From Ephemerocybe angulata (lineage: Eukaryota; Basidiomycota; Agaricomycetes; Agaricales; Psathyrellaceae), in assembly GCA_013368325.1 (NCBI GenBank), contig JAACJK010000172.1:1-64000 (forward strand): a stretch of 64,000 nucleotides of DNA. Reading direction: 5' to 3'. The notes under the pieces were generated by a model. The model was not told the DNA's origin. It saw only the letters and a list, made by a program, of their open reading frames with translations, and did no database searches. The position numbers and the translations under genes are program-made. Below are positions 37,352 through 48,775 of this stretch, one piece after another. Each line of letters begins with the position of its first letter. The first letter of the stretch is position 1.

Positions 37352-39672
37352 CTAAGCAGCTGGCATGCTACGCCCCGTCCTCCTCCTCCTCTCCCTGAGG
37401 CTAGCCACAGACGCCTTGAGCTTCAACAAGGCACCACCTTCCTTCGTCAAACCCTTCGGCTTCACCTTTCCAGGTGGGGGAGAAGACAGCCTAAAGTTGA
37501 ACCCGAGCGTTGACGCGACCCTGCTTAGGCGTCTACTGAAGCGCTTGTCGTTATTGGCATCACCATCTCTTGTCTGTGCTTGAGATCGAACAGAATGCTC
37601 GATCCCCTCATCAACACACAAGCCCTCCTCCTCGCCCTCTTTAATCTCCCTCACAACCTCAACGATGTCCAGCTTCATGATCACTGGATTGGCGACGTAT
37701 AATGTTGAGCTCGAGGAATCAGACGTTGTGGAAAATGCGGGCGATTGGGGAGACAGCATCGGGGAGAGGAACTTCATCTCGATGGACTGGCCCGAGTCTG
37801 AGCGGGAGATCGCAGGGGAGCCGAGCGGTTCCTCCACAACGACTTCTATGTCCACTGGTCGAGGAGCAATCACAGGGACTCCACTGTCCTCGGCAGGCGG
37901 GGGGCTGAAGACGGTCTCCCCAGCCTTCACGGTAGCCTTCTCCTCTCCGGTGTTGGCAAGAGCGCTGGAGCTGGCGCTACAGACAGCTACAGCCAATCTC
38001 CGCAAGCCCTCCTCCATCTCCTCATCCGACAGCATGCTGAACGACAGCCGCACGCATTCCGTTTGACGTTCGTCGGCGAACGCGGTCACACCAGGGAGGA
38101 CAAGAATCCCCTGCGGGACAGCCATCGTTCGGACAAAGCTGTTCTTCTCTTTATCCTTATCACTCCTCGCGTCATGAAGGGGAGGTTGAAGTGAGGTACT
38201 CGGCGAATCGAGATGAAGTTTGATCCAGAAGAACATCGAAGCGTCCGGCACTACCCACTCTGCCTTGGGTTTGTGATTGGGTGTGACCTTGTCCTCGCGG
38301 CCAGCGGTATTCCCGACCCGCTCGAAATGGCGCTCGAGGGCAGCAGCCATGAGATCCCTCCTTTGCCTGTAGAACTCTGCCGTGCGCTCCGTGTGTGCGA
38401 TGAAGCCCTCAATGCCCCAGGTTTTCATCAGCTTGAGCACGACCATCTGCGTGAGCGACGACGGCTGCACAACAGTAGAAGCATTCTGCATCAGCCACGG
38501 TAAGCATCCGATCCTTGTCTCGTTGCATGGACGGAACAGAGACTCACATGTCTCTCGATAGCAGTGAGAAGGACATTCGGTCCCGTAACCCACCCCAGTC
38601 TGAATCCTGCGGAGATGATCTTGCTAAAACTGTCCAGCCGCAACACTCTTCCTGCCCCCCTAATCACCCCATCAACGCCGAGAGAAGGGTCGTCTGGTAC
38701 CTGTCGATCGAGGGTGAAATACGAAGGGGGTTTAGGCGAGTCGCCGTAATATAAGAAGTAGTAGGGATCGTCTTCTATGATCATCAAGTCATGCTGGCGC
38801 GCCAGGCGAAGAACTTCGAGGCGCCTCTTGAGGCTTGTGGTCACGCCTGCTGGGTTCGAGCCGACCTGCAACATAGAAGCGAAATGAGTTAACAAGGGGA
38901 ATGTGATAACAAGAGAAGACGTACGGGCACAGTGTAGAGAACCTTAGGGAAGGGCTTGCCTCTTGTCCTCGGGTTCGTCTCCCAGGTGCTAAGGATGTCA
39001 GAGAGGCTAGAAGCGCTAATGCCCTCCTCGTCCGAGTCGACGATGGCGTAGTTACAATCCATGGCGTCCAACAAGGGTATAATCGTCCTGTACATTGCAT
39101 CAGCAGAGTCCTTAGCGTGCGGATGGAACGGATAGAACCCACGGATAGGTAGGCCCCTCGACGATGATCGTGTCCCCTGGGTTGAGAAGAGCGCAGAACG
39201 CCTTGTACAGCAAGTCCTGGCTCCCCGGGGACAGGCTCACCCTCCAACTTTCGCTCTCGGCCTTCTTTCCCTCCGCAGCAGCGGTGGGGAAGTGCACCTC
39301 CTCCATTAACTGCTTCACCCACCGCACGAGCTCGGGTATCCCTGCAGTCATGTTGTACTGCAGTGCGGTGGAGAGCTCCTCATCTCTTAACGTCAACTCC
39401 GTGGTCGTCGATTCTCCTTGGGCGCCAGTCTGCGACGGCGACTTGATGCCGAGGGTGATGTGGTCGAAGGGAAACGTGGTGGGATTTGGTTTTCCGGCGA
39501 GCATGGATATCATGCCTGGTTGCGCCTCTACAGAGAAGAGGTCCCATACTGAAAGGCGTTAGATATAGGAGGGGCTGGAGCAGGGAGGTTTCTGCTTACT
39601 TGGCGAAGGCTTCCTAGCCTTGGAGACGCTGGAAAGCCTATCGTGGTAGAACTGGTCGGGCAAGATATTCAT
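37352..39672 (-). CDS. PLP-dependent aminotransferase with long C-terminal tail
   Basis: Paralogue of the aminotransferase at 13388-15020. It starts MNILPDQFYHDRLSSVSKAR. It has FPFDHITLGIKSPS, LLYKAFCALLNPGDTIIVEG, LMIIEDDPYYFLYYGDSPKP, the cofactor lysine in RLDSFSKIISAGFRLGWVTG, and the terminal ECVRLSFSMLSDEEMEEGLR. Normal members end about there. This one continues for about 200 residues, first Ser/Pro-rich, then with KLDIVEVVREIKEGEEEG, and finally basic (LRERRRRTGRSMPAA). The tail is in one open frame with the enzyme end, with no splice needed. A TATATAG lies about 100 bp upstream. Aromatic or 2-aminoadipate substrates are likely by family only. Confidence 0.85.
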
Positions 39673-39772
39673 TTTGGCGGATCAGAGTATTCAGGAGGGG
39701 AGCGCCTGAAAAGAAAAGAAAGTGGGGAACCAGGAACGAAAGGGGAAGGTATGCACAGAAATCTAAGCCCTG

Positions 39773-39782
39773 CCTATATAAC
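39773..39782 (-). promoter_or_regulatory. TATA box of long-tail aminotransferase gene
   Basis: GTTATATAGG on the minus strand about 100 bp upstream of the ATG at 39672. Confidence 0.4.
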
Positions 39783-40613
39783 CGCCGCCGGGATAAGAAC
39801 CAGCGCCGAGCGGAGCAGTGAACGCGGAGGTGGCCATGCGGATCTGGCGCTCAGTTGACAAGACTAATGAGCTGAAACGCATCACATCTCCACACGGTGT
39901 ATTGGACAATGGGATGAGAATCGCTCGTGCACTCAAAGAATCCGACAAGCTGCGACTGCATCGCACATATGCCAGCCTCGCCATAGCAGGCGTCGCATTC
40001 GAAGCCTCGCACTGGGAGCACAAGACCCACTTTTCGGCTCTCACTATGACGAAGGCTGCGTGTCGCTGACAAGGAGGTCTCCGTTGTCTGATGGAAGCAG
40101 ACACAGGGTGCCTTTTGGAGCTTTGGGGGTGTCGGGCGGTATGGTTCCTTTTAGGTCAACCCGACGTCAATTAGTGGAATTGACTCGTGCGCAGACCCAT
40201 TCAGGCCCAGGAACGACGGCGGCGGGGTGAGTCTTTGGCCACAAGCCTTCCGCCTGTAAGGAGAAGTGTAAACACATAATTGCATGCCGGAGAGACTGTA
40301 ACTCACGCCGAGTGCTTCTCTTGATATGTCGCCTTTTATCAGTATCAGAATTTGTTGCATGCAGCCCAAAGGCCTTTGAGAAGAAAATAGAAATGATATC
40401 CATCTTCAAAGAAGAAAGGTAAGAAGAATCAAGCCATTATCAAGATTCAGAAATCTTTGGCTATGATGAAGGTAGAAATCAAGAGCTCTCGTGGCAAAAC
40501 GCCGAGGCGCCCAGCACATTAGGGGAAATATGATGGATGACGTAATGGGGCCTGGAGACGACCGTGATTAACAGCAGGGAATCGTGGCTACACTTGCTGT
40601 TACAACTATCACC
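39783..40613. other. Divergent intergenic region
   Basis: Between two divergent starts. No coding frame with an ATG and family likeness; presumed promoter of the SYLF gene at its right end. Confidence 0.4.
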
Positions 40614-41664
40614 ATGGACCTGTCATCTCCGCTCGACAAATTCCGCAAAGGCGCCCAGAAGGCCGGCATCCAGGCCACGGCCTTTCTGCAGCAGAGCAGC
40701 AACAAGATCGCCAGCGGCTCCAGGGAGTTTGCACAGACATTTACCCTCCCCGGCGAAGCAGACAAGGCTGCGAAGATCCTTGAAGCCTTCCTCGGTGCGA
40801 TAGTTATTGTATGATGTATCCATTCAAAAGACAGCTTCTCTGATACTACCATCTATAGCTGACCCAGACAAGCCGGAATCAGCACTGAACGCAATCCCAA
40901 AGCCGATCCTGCAACGGGCGCGAGGCAAGTCGCCACACTCCACTGATCACCTCCAAACTCCTAATACCGTACCGGGATAGGCCTCGCCATCTTCCAAGTG
41001 CTCAAGGCCGGCTTCGTATTCTCTGGAAAGGCCGGCTCAGGGATCGTCATCGCGCGCCTCCCCGATGGCTCATGGTCGGCCCCCTCCTGCATCGCAACAG
41101 GTGGCCTCGGTTGGGGTCTCCAAATCGGCGCCGACATTACAGACTTCGTCATTGTCCTGAACAGCGAGGATGCCGTCCGTGCCTTCTCCTTGGGCGGGAA
41201 TGTCACGATTGGCGGTAACATTGCGGCGACGGCGGGGCCCATTGGCACGGGAGGCAGTGTGCAAGCCAGTCTCGCGCACCCCGCTCCGATGTTCTCCTAC
41301 TCCAAGTCGAAGGGTGCGCCACATTCCGTATATCGTACCTCGAAACGGTAGCTCTAACAACATGATTTCGAACACCACAGGTCTCTTCGCTGGTGTCTCA
41401 CTCGAAGGCACCGTCCTCATCGAACGCAAGGACGCCAACCGCGAATTCTATGGCTCCGTCGTACCTGCTAAAGACATCCTTGGTGGCCGCGTCCCCCCTC
41501 CCGAAGTTGCCTCCCGCCTCTACGAAATCATCGAAGCAGCCGAAGGCTTCGACGACTCCAACCTTCCCGAATCGGGCTATGTCCCAGGAGACCCGACGGC
41601 TGCGGGCTACAGCACCTCGGGCAAGGATAATCATATGGTGTTTGACGCCGATGGTCAGCACTAA
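40614..41664 (+). CDS. SYLF-domain (Ysc84/SH3YL1-type) protein
   Basis: Four exons (40614-40794, 40859-40924, 40981-41313, 41381-41664) join in frame to 287 residues. The SYLF domain is clear: IPKPILQRARGLAIFQVLKAG, FVFSGKAGSGIVIARLPDG, WSAPSCIATGGLGWGLQIGA, TDFVIVLNSEDAVRAFS and SYSKSKGLFAGVSLEGTVL. The family (yeast Ysc84/Lsb3) binds membranes and actin patches in endocytosis. There is no C-terminal SH3 domain, so it is the short form. The second intron uses a GC-AG donor (GCAAGT at 40925), needed for the frame and for the conserved RARGLAIF join. The start is the ATG at 40614; the in-frame GTG upstream is not a plausible start. Confidence 0.92.
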
Positions 41665-42041
41665 ACTGGTTATGTGACTCGTCTTTCTGTGTATGCTTCT
41701 CCCCAACTTCCTTCGACTTCTCCTTCTCTATTGTTTGCCTATTCCCCCTCTCCTATCTTCTATCAATACGAACACGGATGCTTGCTTTCGACCTGCTCAT
41801 GTATAACACGAAATTCCCGCCACGATTGTGCTACTAATACAGAACTGCTACCGCGAGCAGCAGCGAGATGAGATATGCATCAACGAAACGATGAGACTAA
41901 ATTAGTGAGTGACTAGTAGTTAGGCGCCAAGGCTGACAGGAATCAACAAAACAACAACAAAACGATATGCAATGTAATGAGAGTGGGTATACGTATAGTA
42001 TCAACAAGTCCAAAGTCCAACGATCCGAAACCAAAGTGAAA
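41665..42041. other. Convergent 3' gap
   Basis: Pyrimidine-rich 3' flank of the SYLF gene and 3' flank of the phosphodiesterase gene. No gene seen. Confidence 0.45.
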
Positions 42042-44217
42042 TCACAGATACCGATCCCAAAACCCAGTTGTGCCATTCGTAGGCGCTGCATGCTGCTGGG
42101 CTCCCAGCAGCTTTAACACGAGGTTGTATATCTCGACGTTCTGGAAGGTCTGCATGATATAAGCTCCCTCAGCCGTCGAGTGCCAGCCATCCTTCGCCGA
42201 AGCTGCGGCCCGCCGCGACACGCTGCGCCGCTGGTGCAGAATCTTGGCATCGTGCGAGAAGGGTCCGTGCGCTACGAACATCGCGTGCATCGAAGGGTCG
42301 TTGTTATCGTACCCATGGTTCTACAATGCGAGCAGCAACCAATCAGTCACATCCCTCGCAAAGGCCAATTAAACTCACCCCTTTACTCATCCCCGTATCG
42401 CCCTCCGCCCGTGTGGTCAGGACATACCCCATCTCTGGCACCACATACACAGGCGCAATCCTCTCGCTCTTCCTGAAATGATACCTCTCCGGCATAGTCT
42501 CATGTGTATAGACACTGAACCTCTTCGTCCCCTCCACACCATCCCCATTCTTCCCCCGAACCTTACTCGCTTCCTTCAGCCGCTCCAGGTGCTTGGAAGC
42601 GTTAGCAGCGGGGCTGAAGCGCAGGCCCATCGCAGGCCACCCATCCTCGTGCTCGATCTCCGCCAGGCCGTCCTCGCCAAGGATGTCATCCATGTACACA
42701 TGCGTTGGGTGCGAGGTGTCCGTCATGCCGTGGTCAGAGACGAAGATGATGTCGACGATGGAGCCAAGATTCCTTGCTGCGAGCGATTTATGGAGATTTC
42801 TGGCAAACTGGTCGACCTTGACGAGGGTCTCGTTGACGCGCTTCGAGTTCGGCCCTGTGGCGTGGCCTGCTTGGTCGAGCGAGGGTTCATAGGCCATAAT
42901 CAGCTGCGGACGTTCCTGCAACGGCAGGTCGATCCATGAGATGATTTGGTCGAGTTTCTCGTCCAAAGGGACCCTGTCCTGTAGGCGACCGCTTGTATTC
43001 AGTGTCTAGTAGACCACGTTAACAAAAGAAGACTCACCCTCCAAGGTACGAAATACGTCGAGGATGCTCCAGACATCATCTTCGGAGGTCCAGGCCACAT
43101 GAGGTTCGCTGTGATGATATCTGCCTTCTCCGCACTCTCCCACATCTAAGCAGTACGATTCAAAACCATAAGTTGTCTACCAGTGGGGTAGGAGACAAAC
43201 GACTGACCGGCTCGCCGAGCCACCAGTTTGGCTTCCAGCATGAAGCTATCTGATTGTAGTGGAACTCTTCTTTCGAGGCGGGATCCCAGAAGTTCTGTCG
43301 GGAGTGTAAGTGACAGGCATCCTGGATGCTGAGGGGAAACGACGTACGTTGGCGACGATCCCATGCGACTCAGCATAGAGACCAGTCCTATGAGACAGCA
43401 TATGAGTTTAAGCGGAGAATTCTCGTTGCGAATAGTTGGTCTCACATTAGTGCCCAGTGGTTCCTATTTCAAAAACAAATTAGACGCGGAGGAAGAGGCG
43501 CTGAGAACAAGGGACTCACGGGAATGTCAGTGTCTGTTGAAATTACAAGGAAGCAAAAAGGGCGGTCAGTGGTCATCCCCTAGAGGGAGTATTGAGCGAG
43601 CGTACAGGAAAGATGGGCTTCATCGACTTGGCACGCAATCCCTGCTTGCTGATATCCAAAAGATGAGGCGTCAACCCTCTATCCAAATAATCCGCCCTGT
43701 TCCAAGGTCAACTTCTTGTATCTCTATTACCACATCACTCCACTACGCACCTGAGTCCATCGATGGAAACAATGAGCACCGTCCTCTTGAAATCGTGCGT
43801 CCCATTTGACCTCAACACATCGCCCCCAAAGCCCTGCACGCCCTCTACATAGCCCTCGCTCGCGGAGTTCGAGTCGAGCCACGACCTTGTCAGCGTGCGG
43901 CTGATACAGTTTGTCATCGCCCCTGCAACAAGCAGCGCAATGAGCCCTGCCGCCGTGCACACAATCTTCCGCCGCGACCAGCCCTTTCTGCCGTCCCCAT
44001 CCTCCAGGTCTGACTCGTCAGAGTCGTAGTAGTCGCCGTCTGGAGCCCCGCCCATAGCAGAACCCTTGGGGCCCAAGCGTGAGTGCTTGGCAGCTTCCGC
44101 ATCGTACAACAGCCCTTCCCGTTCCTCCGACTCTGAAACACGCGAGTACTTCTTCTCGTGCTTCGCCTGGGTTTTGGTGGCCTTGCTCTTGCTCTTGCTC
44201 TTGTTCTTAGACGGCAT
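42042..44217 (-). CDS. Membrane type I phosphodiesterase / nucleotide pyrophosphatase (ENPP-like)
   Basis: The protein starts MPSKNKSKSKSKATKTQ, with a basic and acidic cytosolic N-terminus, then one membrane segment IVCTAAGLIALLVAGAM (about 43930-43980). The catalytic domain is lumenal or extracellular. It has VLIVSIDGLR, the nucleophile-threonine motif IFPTLTFPNHWALMTGLYAE, VSDHGMTDTSHPTHVY, and the final metal-ligand region NHGYDNNDPSMHAMFVAHGP. Enzymes of this alkaline-phosphatase superfamily branch cleave nucleotide phosphodiester or pyrophosphate bonds. Type II membrane topology matches ENPP proteins. About eight exons. All metal-site motifs I can check are kept, so it should be active. 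Substrate is not readable from sequence. Confidence 0.9.
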
Positions 44218-44573
44218 TGTGGTGGTAGGAGGCGAGCGTGCCACGCAGTAGGTGAAAAAGTGTGTATGTGGTGCGTGCTGTATGTGTGGCGGGTTCTACC
44301 TCTGTCTTCTACTTAGTTCTTCTTGGGGAGGGTTGGCCTTTGGCTTCGTGGGCAGAAGCGTTATTGGAGAGTCGCCTAAAGCTCGGCTGCAGTGCGGGGT
44401 TGATCCGAGGCACTGATCTAGTGATGACCGTTCTCACGGCCACAGCCCCTATCTCAGCTATCTGGTGGAATGTGCAGTAAGGACATACTGTAAGTAGGAC
44501 GAGTACAGATGTGGATATACATTGAGCATAGTTATATTCCATCTAATATCAGATATATACGATCGTTTACTTC
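44218..44573. other. Gap between phosphodiesterase start and egt1 end
   Basis: No gene seen; contains the phosphodiesterase promoter. Confidence 0.4.
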
Positions 44574-47500
44574 TCACTTCTCCGCTGGAACGTCGTACAC
44601 GATTCGTCCCCCAACCCAGGCATACGGATAATTGCGTTGGTACCAGTTCCTGAATGACCTCCTCCCGGCAATCCTAGGCGGAGTCGCATATGATCCCCCA
44701 AGCTACAGCATCTCACCATCAGCTACACTTTTACTATGGAAGATAAAATCCCGACCACTTACCACAACTTGGTGCTTTCCATCGAAGAAGTCCGACGAGT
44801 ACCCAGGATACAAAGTTGACGAGACAAATCCATCTGTCTTGTCAAAGAGGGTCGAAGTCCACTCCCACACTCCACCGTTCGTACCTCGTCCACTACCTCT
44901 ATCCAGGCCAGTGGTTGCGCTTCATTGTCCAAACATCAGCTGCCGAGCCAGGAGATCAAGGGATTAATGGCACTCACGGTACAGGGTGCCAGTTCCTGAA
45001 GCCGATGTTCGAACCACCTTCGTATCCAGCTTCAAACTTGTCGTAAAACAGGCGAAGTTCAGGTTCAGTCGGAAGGCGGCCCCCCTTTACTTGGGCGTAT
45101 GTCGACAGGGAGTCGTAAGACGCGATCAACGGCCAGTTATGCGCAACCTCCATTTCGACAGGGCCGTATAGGGTTCTAACCTAAGAAACAAGGCATGAGA
45201 GTGAGAAGGAGGCGCCTTTCTTTTAAAGAAGAAACACTACAACACACCTTCATAACACCATCATCCTCCGCCCAACTCGCAGGTCGTTCAGCCTTCCCCT
45301 TCCCTTCGCCCTGGTAGTAAGCATAGTATTCCCCATTCGTTACAGGCCTCCACGAAATCTCAAACTTATCGACCTTCACAACCCTCTTCGGGCTCTCGTT
45401 GTCCCACCCAAACTCATGACCCTGCACCGAAACGGCATCGCCCTTCTTCGTTGCATCCTCGGCTTCGATATCATCATGCCCCAGCACCACCTCCTCGGGC
45501 CCAAGCACCACCCTCTGATTCTTCGGCAACGCGGCAGCGCAATTCCACTCGACCTTCAGTGAATCCCAATGCGGGATCGTAAACCCAGGCGGGGGGATAG
45601 TCCCGTTCGAACCACCTGGGCTCCCATTGGCCTTCTGGATCAACATGTAGAGCAAGGTCTCGAGATGCATCGCCTCATGCTCAAGGGTCATGGAAAGCAC
45701 TCTCGCGATCTTGCGCGAGAGCTGCACACGACCGTTCGAAATATCGTTGTAGAGGTTCATCAGTCTCGCTCGCACGCGTGACTGGAAGTCCAAGATGGAG
45801 GAGACGGAAGGCCAATCCTCTGGCTTCTCGGGCACTTCAGAGTGAGGCTGATGAAAGATCGTCAGGGGCTATATTGAAGATTAGATAGAGGGATCTACAC
45901 TCACGTGGCATTGGTTGGGATCGTCGACGTCAGGATCAATTCCGCGCTGTCAAGGATGGTGAGATAAATGTGCATAATTAAGCACGGCTGATTATACGCA
46001 TACCTCGAAGATGTACTGATTAAGAGCTCGTCAGTGAGCCTTCCACCTATGTCAAACAGGAATAAACACACCTTGAACTCTTCCGGTTCCGTGTGTGCTC
46101 CCTCTAGCAGCCTCGTCAAATGGATATCCAAAAATGTGGGTATATGGCCTAGATAGAAGAGGCAGATATGCCTGAGGTCAATGGGCTTCTCATGAAGCAT
46201 AGAAGGGGGGATCATTCTCTGGGTAACGAAGTCCCATGCCTCCCATAGATCTTTCCAGTCAGTTCGGGATGGGATGGAAAATGGCGAAGCCTTAGATGCT
46301 TTCGATGTCACCAGGGACGACGCATCCTTATCGGCCGGCACCACCACGCTAGGCGAACTGAGCAGAGGGAACATGAATGGCGGCCGCTCGAGAAGCCAGA
46401 GAGAGTATTGCCGCTGACTGTCTGTCCAGCGCTGGACGGGACGCAGATTGCCGTTGGTAAAGAGGGTATAAGCGTCGACGTCAGAGTACTACGGTGAAAG
46501 TGTTATCGGTTGGTCACTTGGGGATGGTACACGCTGGCGCGCCAGGTTTGGTTAGATTTGGACTGACCTTGACGGATTCTTCGACCTTCAGTTCCTCGTT
46601 TGGGGCGAACTCATATTGAGCATCCCCGGTAGGATCGGTGATTACCTGCGCACATTTCGAGCGGTAGTAGGCCTCATGACGGCGTTCGACCTAGATTACT
46701 TGTCAGGTGGGCTTGCGGAGATATTTCTGGCGAGAACTCACTGTATTGTAGCGATTGACATACTCCCATTTGTCTTCATCAAACAAGCGCTCGTTCCCAA
46801 GCGTCCTCCCAGCGACCTTCAAGCCATTCATGATAAACTTCTTGGTATAGCCCTCCTTATCATTATAAGCCTCTTCTATCTTGAGCTTCTCGTTATCATG
46901 GTCCAGACCGAGCAAGAGCGTATCACCCTCCCCGGCTCTTAGAGGAAGAGACCGCAGGAAAGAAGCTGCCTCCGCACGGGGAAAGTTCCCAATCGAGGAG
47001 CCCAGGAACATGATGTGCAGAGTTCTTTCATCTCCATGCGATGAAGTAGGGCTGGATGGGGTTCCGGGCGCCACCTGCTCGAATTCGAATCCGTCATGGC
47101 GCCCTTCACTTGTAGGGCTAGATGCAGGTGAGTCACCAGCTGACGAGGAGTCTGAAGATGAGCCGCTTGAGATGGGAGAGCCTCCGCGGAACGCGTCGGC
47201 AAAGGTGGGCAGGACTTCTGAGAGGCCTCCGTTCTCGAGGAACTTAAGCCCGTCGTCGTACGTGCCGCACATGCCCTTGGTCGCGACCTTGCCTGCGAGG
47301 AGCTTTCCGATGTCGGAGGAGTCGATCTCACCGAGAGTACGCTCGAGCTCGCGCTTCTCAAGGTCTAATGCATAATAGGTGATAGGGGCGGACAACTTCT
47401 GTTTCTCCGCGAAGCGAGAGAGTCCAAGCAGCATATGGGAGGTCTTTCGCAAGGCCCTGAGGACACGGTTTCAGTGCTCTGTAAGTCAAGGCTTGAACTA

Positions 47501-47810
47501 CCACTCACCCTGCACCGAGCTCAAGCACGACTTCCTGGGTATCAAGGGGCTTTCCACGATGCACGGCTTCAACAATATCGTCTGCGTTGTTCTTCAGGAT
47601 CTCTTCCTCCGCTCCGAACAGATAATACTCTGGGGCTGCTGTAGTGATGTCGTCGTATAGCCTCAAGCCATGCTCATCGTAGAGAAGCATCGTAGGCATG
47701 TTCTTCTGGCCAGTAGGGCGCGACAGGCCGTCCATAATTTGCCTGGACATGTCGAACGTGGGTATGCCATCGTTGGACAGAGAATGAAGATCAAGGATTT
47801 CAACCGGCAT
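44574..47810 (-). CDS. egt1: Ergothioneine synthase Egt1 (histidine trimethyltransferase + sulfoxide synthase)
   Basis: This is the fused fungal enzyme that trimethylates histidine to hercynine and then couples it to cysteine, giving the hercynylcysteine sulfoxide precursor of ergothioneine. N-terminal methyltransferase: EVVLELGAGALRKT (SAM site), MFLGSSIGNFPRAEA, LLLGLDHDNEK. Then a DinB-like domain: CLFYLGHIPTFLDIHLTRLL with the first iron-ligand His, and LEHEAMHLETLLYML, the HxxxHxE motif (about 45670-45710). A C-terminal formylglycine-enzyme-like domain follows: GRLPTEPELRLFYDKFEAG, VAWEWTSTLFDKTDGF, GGSYATPPRIAGRRSFRNWY. About ten exons. A Ser-rich insertion of some 45 residues interrupts the methyltransferase domain (47040-47190). 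The start at 47810 (MPVEILDLHSL) fits the family better than the longer upstream frame. Confidence 0.93.
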
Positions 47811-48775
47811 CTTGAAGGTTGGGGTGACTGAGCAAGGCAGGAACGACGAGGATATGGCAGGAAAATTAGGACGGGCCCTTCTTACCAGCCACAAGCGGCC
47901 CATGGTTCTCTTATAGGGCGATCGGATCCACCATTAGATGACGTCAGCACCACTACACCAGGGCGTACGCGAGCGCGTGGGCGTGGGCGCTTCTCAGAGC
48001 GAACAAAGGAATTATAGCCTCCATTTGGTGTGCATCGGATCTTCTACAGGGCTTCCAACTTCAAGCTTAGAAAGGGGTCCAGAGGCACTAGTAATTTAAA
48101 TTACTCACCTCTCCGTTCGAACGTGACCTCTCTCGGTGAAATGGGGTGCGATAAATACGTGAACGAACGCCGCTCGAACCACTGGCATCAGCACGTGTGG
48201 TGGGGATATCCTCACCTGAGTTGCATCGGCTCAATCCTTTTTTCTCTGGACCGAATGGAACGGGTGGGTACTCTTGCGAAGTGAAAGAACTGCGCAAGGA
48301 AAGCGGGGTAGCGACTCAGATGACATAGCATTAGAAAGCACTAGATGAGGGTTTGTCGGCCGAGATAGATATCAGTAGGTCACACCGAAGATTCAAGGAC
48401 ATTCCGGACAGGAGGAGCTAAAACTGAGCATGCAACGATGAATTTCGGGAAGAAAGAAGGGTGGGTGAGTGAATGTCAAGCGTCGAAATTTATATAGTCC
48501 ATAGAGGTTGAAGACGCGATAATGGCGCCTTCGCTACTTTGCACGGGAGCGTGACTTCGAGGCTAACATCAGCATCAACCGGCCACTGTTTTTGAGAGGA
48601 GAAGCGTGGTGACGCACTTCAACTGGAAGCTGTTCCATTGATTTGGTCTCCAGTAAATCGGGGTGGAGAACAGGGTTTCTGATGAAGGACAAGGGTAACG
48701 GGGTCGATTAGCAAGACTTCGTATACGCTAACGGGAACAGTCCAGATAAGTTAGTTAAATAAAACGTTAGGTCAT
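47811..48775. other. Intergenic, no gene seen
   Basis: Nearly 1 kb between the egt1 start and the palmitoyltransferase end. Short frames only; holds the egt1 promoter. Confidence 0.45.

Noticed and set aside
48140..48200. Possible minus-strand tRNA B-box (GGTTCGAGC)
   Set aside because: Flanking bases do not form a T-stem and no A-box is seen at the right distance.
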